NCBI GenBank assembly: GCA_018292915.2
Contig: JACVVK020000526.1
Location: forward strand, 251,001-315,000
Origin: Batillaria attramentaria
Taxonomy: Eukaryota > Mollusca > Gastropoda > Batillariidae
DNA: 64,000 bases
Direction: 5' to 3'
Below are positions 62,419 through 64,000 of this stretch, in pieces. The translations under genes and the position numbers were made by a program. Position 1 is the first letter of the stretch, and each line of letters opens with the position of its first letter. The notes beneath the pieces are model-generated. The model searched no databases and was not told the origin of the DNA. It worked only from the letters and a program-made list of their open reading frames with translations.

Positions 62419-63143
62419 GCGCAATCGGTGAAAAGTTTTCCACTGCGCTGTAGTATGCCTGACCAACGTATTGAGACTTCTTTATTCACTTTTTTTTTTT
62501 TTTTTTTTTTGGGGGGGGGGGGGTGTATTCACGCACTTAGCGATGTTGTATTTTATTCCTGCTATGTCGCTCTCTTCGTGCACTCGCAGAGAAGACACGG
62601 GATACAACTGAATACAGCTCCAATACTTTATTGACAGAACATGCGCGGAGAACAAATTCATGAAAGAAGAAGAACCCAGAACGCTGTGCAGGGCTGCTTA
62701 TATACTAAACAGGTCAGATCTAGAACATTCCTCAACTTACTGTCAAGTTCGAAATCTTTCCAAGGTGACGTAATCTACTGACGTTACTGCACCAGCATGT
62801 TCTGGGATGGTCTAGAAATTTCCATCGACATGCAGTGGCTTTTCGCGATCTCTACAACAGCGATGCTCTAAAGCGAGATAGCGCGTACGTGCTCCGGTGA
62901 TATCATAAAGACACTTGTCGTGTATTGTGCTGTTGCTTGGAAGCGCAAGAAGGCCTTGACGCTCTGGACGACCTTGATCGTGACTAACCCAGTTCCGTAG
63001 CCGAGTTTTGTAAGTGTTATTTTAGCATTTGACACCGACCTGCTCAACGCAGGACTGTTCTTCCCTGCATGTTTGCATCTATACAGTGTACGGCGATATG
63101 TTTTACGTCTGAATACGATGATACATGTGCAAGTAACAAGATC

Positions 63144-63205
63144 ATCATCATCATCATCACCATCACCATCAACAACAACAACAACAACAACAACAATAAT
63201 AATAA
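63144..63205 (+). repeat. Compound (ATC)(AAC)(AAT) microsatellite
   Basis: ATCATCATCATCATC, then CAACAACAACAACAAC, then AATAATAATAAT. The open frames across it encode only runs of Ile or Asn. Confidence 0.92.
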
Positions 63206-63384
63206 TGACCAGATTCAACAGTCCATCATAGACAAAAGGAAGACTGTAGGTATGGAGTTTACTCACTTGGGGGACTGTCGTGTGTTCAGCCACGTGACAA
63301 AATCAACAAAATGTCCAGGTCAGATACGTTTCCCTAACATTGGGAAGAAAACAAGAGAAGGAAATCTGTTCCCGGGAGGTTGGT

Positions 63385-63550
63385 CGTTTCCGGATTCGAC
63401 GTCCTTTTCCCACCACATGCGGATGATATGAAAGACGGGGCAACGAGGTAAAAAGCCAGCACACATTTTGTGGCCCCCACCCGGGATTCGAACTCACGTC
63501 CCAAGCACAGGAGGTCCAACGCCCGACTAGATCGGCAATCTTGGCTCCCA
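63385..63550 (-). mobile_element. SINE-1 copy, diverged
   Basis: The reversed tail GACGTCCTTTTCCCACCACA, GATATGAAAGACGGGGCAAC and reversed box B GGGATTCGAACTCAC are present. The head has diverged (GGAGCCAAGATTGCCGATCT on the minus strand). Confidence 0.8.
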
Positions 63551-63577
63551 CTTTTACTTTGAAGAGAGACTCCATTA

Positions 63578-63907
63578 AGCCTGCTCTTAACTGGGCACTG
63601 CGGAGCTCCACAGTGCTGTCCACAGTTGTGACGCAATTGTGATTGGGGGGGGGGGGGTCCGCCGCTGTGGCGTCATCACAGCAACTTGGATTTCAAATAA
63701 CCACAACTGTGACTGTGGTTTCCACAACAGATTCTGATTGGCTGTACTACGTCACTCGGCGAGCAATCATGGCGGACAGTGCATCTTAAATCGGTTTGTC
63801 ACCGAGCACAGCTGTGTTCAGTTTTGTAGTTAGTAGACACACCGAGCGCAACGACTGTGATGTGCACATGTGTGTGTCGCGCGCTGTGCCCAGTTAAGAG
63901 CAGGTTT
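63578..63907 (+). mobile_element. MITE copy 3 (330 bp) with TA target site duplication
   Basis: Ends AGCCTGCTCTTAACTGGGCA and GCCCAGTTAAGAGCAGGTTT, flanked by TA at 63576-63577 and 63908-63909. About 90% like copy 1, in the same orientation. It lacks the 360-bp outer segment, which shows that the MITE moves on its own. Confidence 0.9.
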
Positions 63908-64000
63908 TAGAGCGACTGAAGATCACGGGGATAATCAAAATGGACGTCCTTTTCCCCTTGCCTTGTAGATTCAAATGTTTCGAGGACGAGTGCTCGTATC

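Overview
The window looks like nuclear DNA from a marine mollusc, most likely a gastropod. It has large introns, a single spliced gene of animal type, very dense CA/GT, CT/GA and mononucleotide microsatellites, many tRNA-derived SINEs ending in a 'GGACGTTAAAC' type tail, and GTGAGTGAGTGAG-type repeat ends that are familiar from mollusc genomes. The organism is inferred from style and repeats; nothing in the sequence names a species.

One protein-coding gene can be reconstructed with confidence. It is a secreted matrix metalloproteinase on the + strand, with six coding exons at 11721-11897, 28688-29738, 44912-45205, 47740-47994, 48479-48654 and 50671-50958. Every junction is GT..AG and every phase agrees. 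The joined frame is 2241 nt, giving 746 residues plus a stop. In order it has a signal peptide, a prodomain with a cysteine switch (Cys160), a long Ser-rich/His8 linker, a furin-type site (RSRR, ending at Arg314), a catalytic domain with HEIGHVLGLAH (462-472) and Met-turn Met480, almost no hinge, and a four-bladed hemopexin domain closed by Cys510 and Cys741. The catalytic and hemopexin sequences resemble MMP21, the metalloproteinase needed for left-right asymmetry in vertebrates, more than the collagenase, stromelysin or MT-MMP groups.

Layout: 1-1.2 kb is a palindromic tandem-repeat (foldback-like) element. 1.35-1.93 kb is a minisatellite with 55- and 80-bp periods. 2-10 kb is repeat-rich intergenic DNA with several SINEs. 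10.0-11.7 kb is a GC-rich candidate promoter and leader with a TATA box. 11.7-51.0 kb is the metalloproteinase gene, with introns of 16.8, 15.2, 2.5, 0.5 and 2.0 kb. 51-57 kb is a possible 3' UTR and flank. 57.5-58.2 kb is a second copy of the foldback-like element. 58.8-61.3 kb is a 2.5-kb inverted duplication that carries a TA-flanked MITE in each arm. 61.46-61.69 kb is a 46-bp minisatellite. 61.8-62.4 kb is another palindrome. 63.58-63.91 kb is a third MITE copy.

The most unusual local structure lies just upstream of exon 3, which encodes the zinc-binding site. The intron 2/exon 3 junction has been copied many times in tandem (44.24-44.91 kb), giving a ladder of acceptor-like sites. None of the copies is in frame with the true exon. 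No tRNA, rRNA, CRISPR array or intact transposase gene was found.
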